Source: Spartobacteria bacterium
GTDB lineage: Bacteria; Verrucomicrobiota; Kiritimatiellia; RZYC01
NCBI GenBank assembly: GCA_009930475.1
Contig: RZYC01000044.1
Coordinates: 1-33,049 of the forward strand
DNA: 33,049 nucleotides
Direction: 5' to 3'
Numbering within the stretch: the first letter of the stretch is position 1; each line of letters opens with the position of its first letter. Position numbers and translations under genes: made by a program. Shown here piece by piece: positions 32,057-33,049 of this stretch. The notes beneath the pieces are model-generated. The model was not told the DNA's origin. It did not search any database and was given only the letters and a program-made list of their open reading frames with translations.

Positions 32057-32878
32057 TTACTCCCTTTCTTGAAAAAAATTCTGACAGGCTTTCCTGTATT
32101 CGTCGCTTTCCCGAACACGTTCTGCAGCATCATAGAACTGCTTGGTAAATGCTGGGTATTTTTCTGCAAATTGATGCGAAAGCATAATGAAGTAAGGCTT
32201 TTGATTGAACGGCACTAAATTCGTGTTTAACCGAATAATTTTACCCTCGAATTCAGGATTATCGGCGATCAATGTATCACCGTTCAATATTTGAAATGCG
32301 GCCGCTTCATTCCTGCCTACGAGCACTTTTTTGAGAATGGCGACCGGATCAGCTGTGCCGTCATCCACCTTTAAACCAAGCTTTTCGATCTGTGGCATGA
32401 TGGAAAACGTGCGTTGCACACCAACCATTCCATTCAGACCCGTAACAGTCGTGCCGTCAAATGTAACATTTTTTCCAGCCAAATAATACAGTGAGTATCC
32501 GGACATGTGAATGCGTTTACGAGTATCCGGTGTTCCGTCGGCATTTACTGGATATATCCCCATTTTCAGGCGATCTTTTTTGTAACTTGAAGCAAATACG
32601 CCGTCAATATCACCTGTTCCCATGGTTGCAATACACCGAGCCCAGGGGAACGTTCTGATTTCCAGCGGAATTCCCAGCTCGTCCCGCAGAAGATTCATAA
32701 AAACCAGATCCAATCCTTTATACCCGCCTCCATCCAACGGTATAATCCATGGAAAGGATACTTTATCTTCATGAGCCAAAACCATCGAAGACGGCTTGAA
32801 CTCATCGGATAAAACACTATGCAATTCAGTGCTTACGAGTAACATAACCGCCATCCAAATACGTTTCCAGTACATCAT
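32057..32878 (-). CDS. Family-3 periplasmic solute-binding protein, unlinked to a transporter
   Basis: This 273-residue secreted protein starts at ATG 32878, with GGAG about 8 bp upstream; a GTG at 32890 is less likely. The signal peptide (MMYWKRIWMAVMLLVSTELHSVLS) leads into FKPSSMVLAHEDKVSFPWIIPLDGGGYKGLDLVFMNLL, the opening of SBP_bac_3 proteins, with FPWARCIATMGTGDIDGVFASSYKKDRL matching the usual lobe-I segment. A late LIADNPEFEGKIIRL and YFIMLSHQFAEKYP complete the fold. Typical ligands are polar amino acids or small organic acids. No permease or ATPase is adjacent, so it may be a stand-alone binding or signalling protein. It lies 141 bp upstream of the ATPase gene. Confidence 0.78.
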   Translation of the reverse strand: MMYWKRIWMAVMLLVSTELHSVLSDEFKPSSMVLAHEDKVSFPWIIPLDGGGYKGLDLVFMNLLRDELGIPLEIRTFPWARCIATMGTGDIDGVFASSYKKDRLKMGIYPVNADGTPDTRKRIHMSGYSLYYLAGKNVTFDGTTVTGLNGMVGVQRTFSIMPQIEKLGLKVDDGTADPVAILKKVLVGRNEAAAFQILNGDTLIADNPEFEGKIIRLNTNLVPFNQKPYFIMLSHQFAEKYPAFTKQFYDAAERVRESDEYRKACQNFFQERE

Positions 32879-32948
32879 CTTTTTCTCCACAATTGAACTT
32901 CACTGCTTTTACAATGATTGCCTCTCGAAAACAACGCTTTGTTTAAAA

Positions 32949-33009
32949 AATAAAGTGACAGGAACATAATGATTTTTTGAGTTGACTTGGGGGTTGCGGG
33001 CGGGATAAT
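32949..33009 (+). promoter_or_regulatory. Left-end element and promoter of the second RAYT
   Basis: AATAAAGTGACAG starts at 32949, TTGACT follows (32982-32987) and GATAAT (33004-33009), with a 16-bp spacer. GTGACAG to TTGA is 27 bp, against 26 bp before the first RAYT. The -10 box ends 7 bp before ATG 33017, again predicting a near-leaderless mRNA. Confidence 0.6.
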
Positions 33010-33016
33010 GGACGGC

Positions 33017-33049
33017 ATGAGAAGACCAAGAATAAAACGGGATGAGTTG
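33017..33049 (+). CDS. REP-associated tyrosine transposase, 5' end only
   Basis: Eleven codons reach the right edge and read MRRPRIKRDEL, against MRRARIKRDGL at the start of the RAYT at 8428, 9 of 11 identical. The promoter layout is also shared. The rest of the gene lies outside the window, so the copy's integrity cannot be judged. Confidence 0.75.
   Translation, partial: MRRPRIKRDEL

Overview
The window looks like a chromosomal stretch of a Gram-negative bacterium, most likely from the PVC superphylum (Kiritimatiellota or Lentisphaerota). This placement is inference from three things: an outer-membrane barrel and lipoproteins with normal signal peptides, a complete MoxR/Bat operon, and short perfect palindromes plus REP-associated transposases of a kind I associate with those genomes. 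I could run no database search. I recognised no rRNA, tRNA, CRISPR array, phage or plasmid module.

Layout. 1-1552 (minus): a secreted SLH-like protein followed by an outer-membrane barrel that runs off the left edge. 1797-5527 (plus): RNase HIII, then an ArnT-like membrane glycosyltransferase overlapping an ArnC-like polyprenyl-phosphate glycosyltransferase. 5532-8288 (minus): a large AddB-like helicase/PD-(D/E)XK nuclease. 8359-9381 (plus): a REP-associated tyrosine transposase (RAYT) with its upstream palindrome and promoter. 9384-18640 (minus): an eight-gene, mostly overlapping operon in the order moxR, DUF58, lipoprotein, batA, batB fused to TPRs, a Gln-rich batC-like gene, batD, batE. 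19063-20197 (plus): a FliA/WhiG-type sigma factor and a small acidic protein. 20206-20958 (minus): SurE. 21033-23532 (plus): a second ArnT-like transferase overlapping a GNAT acetyltransferase. 23586-26723 (minus): a large secreted S8 protease with a structured leader. 27094-31915 (minus): a BMP-type nucleoside ABC importer (ATPase, two permeases, binding lipoprotein) closed by a strong terminator. 32057-32878 (minus): a lone family-3 solute-binding protein. 33017 to the right edge (plus): the first 11 codons of a second RAYT.

How the genes work together. The Bat operon probably builds one envelope complex: MoxR is the AAA+ ATPase, DUF58/BatA/BatB carry VWA domains with MIDAS-type motifs, and the lipoprotein, BatC-like, BatD and BatE parts supply periplasmic TPR and SH3-like modules. 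The two glycosyltransferase loci probably serve envelope glycans using polyprenyl-phosphate sugars. The BMP operon should import nucleosides or a related ligand.

The most unusual material is in the repeats. (1) Four palindromes in a 31/42/31-bp arrangement lie inside the 5' end of batD and are read in frame ahead of the signal peptide. (2) Three copies of one short element (GTGACAG, then TTGA 26-27 bp later, then a -10 box) occur, two of them directly in front of RAYT genes and one alone upstream of the sigma factor. (3) The S8 protease leader has two copies of a 25-nt motif 39 bp apart ahead of a terminator-like stem. Coordinates, motifs and spacings were read by eye; RNA folds and family assignments are unverified.
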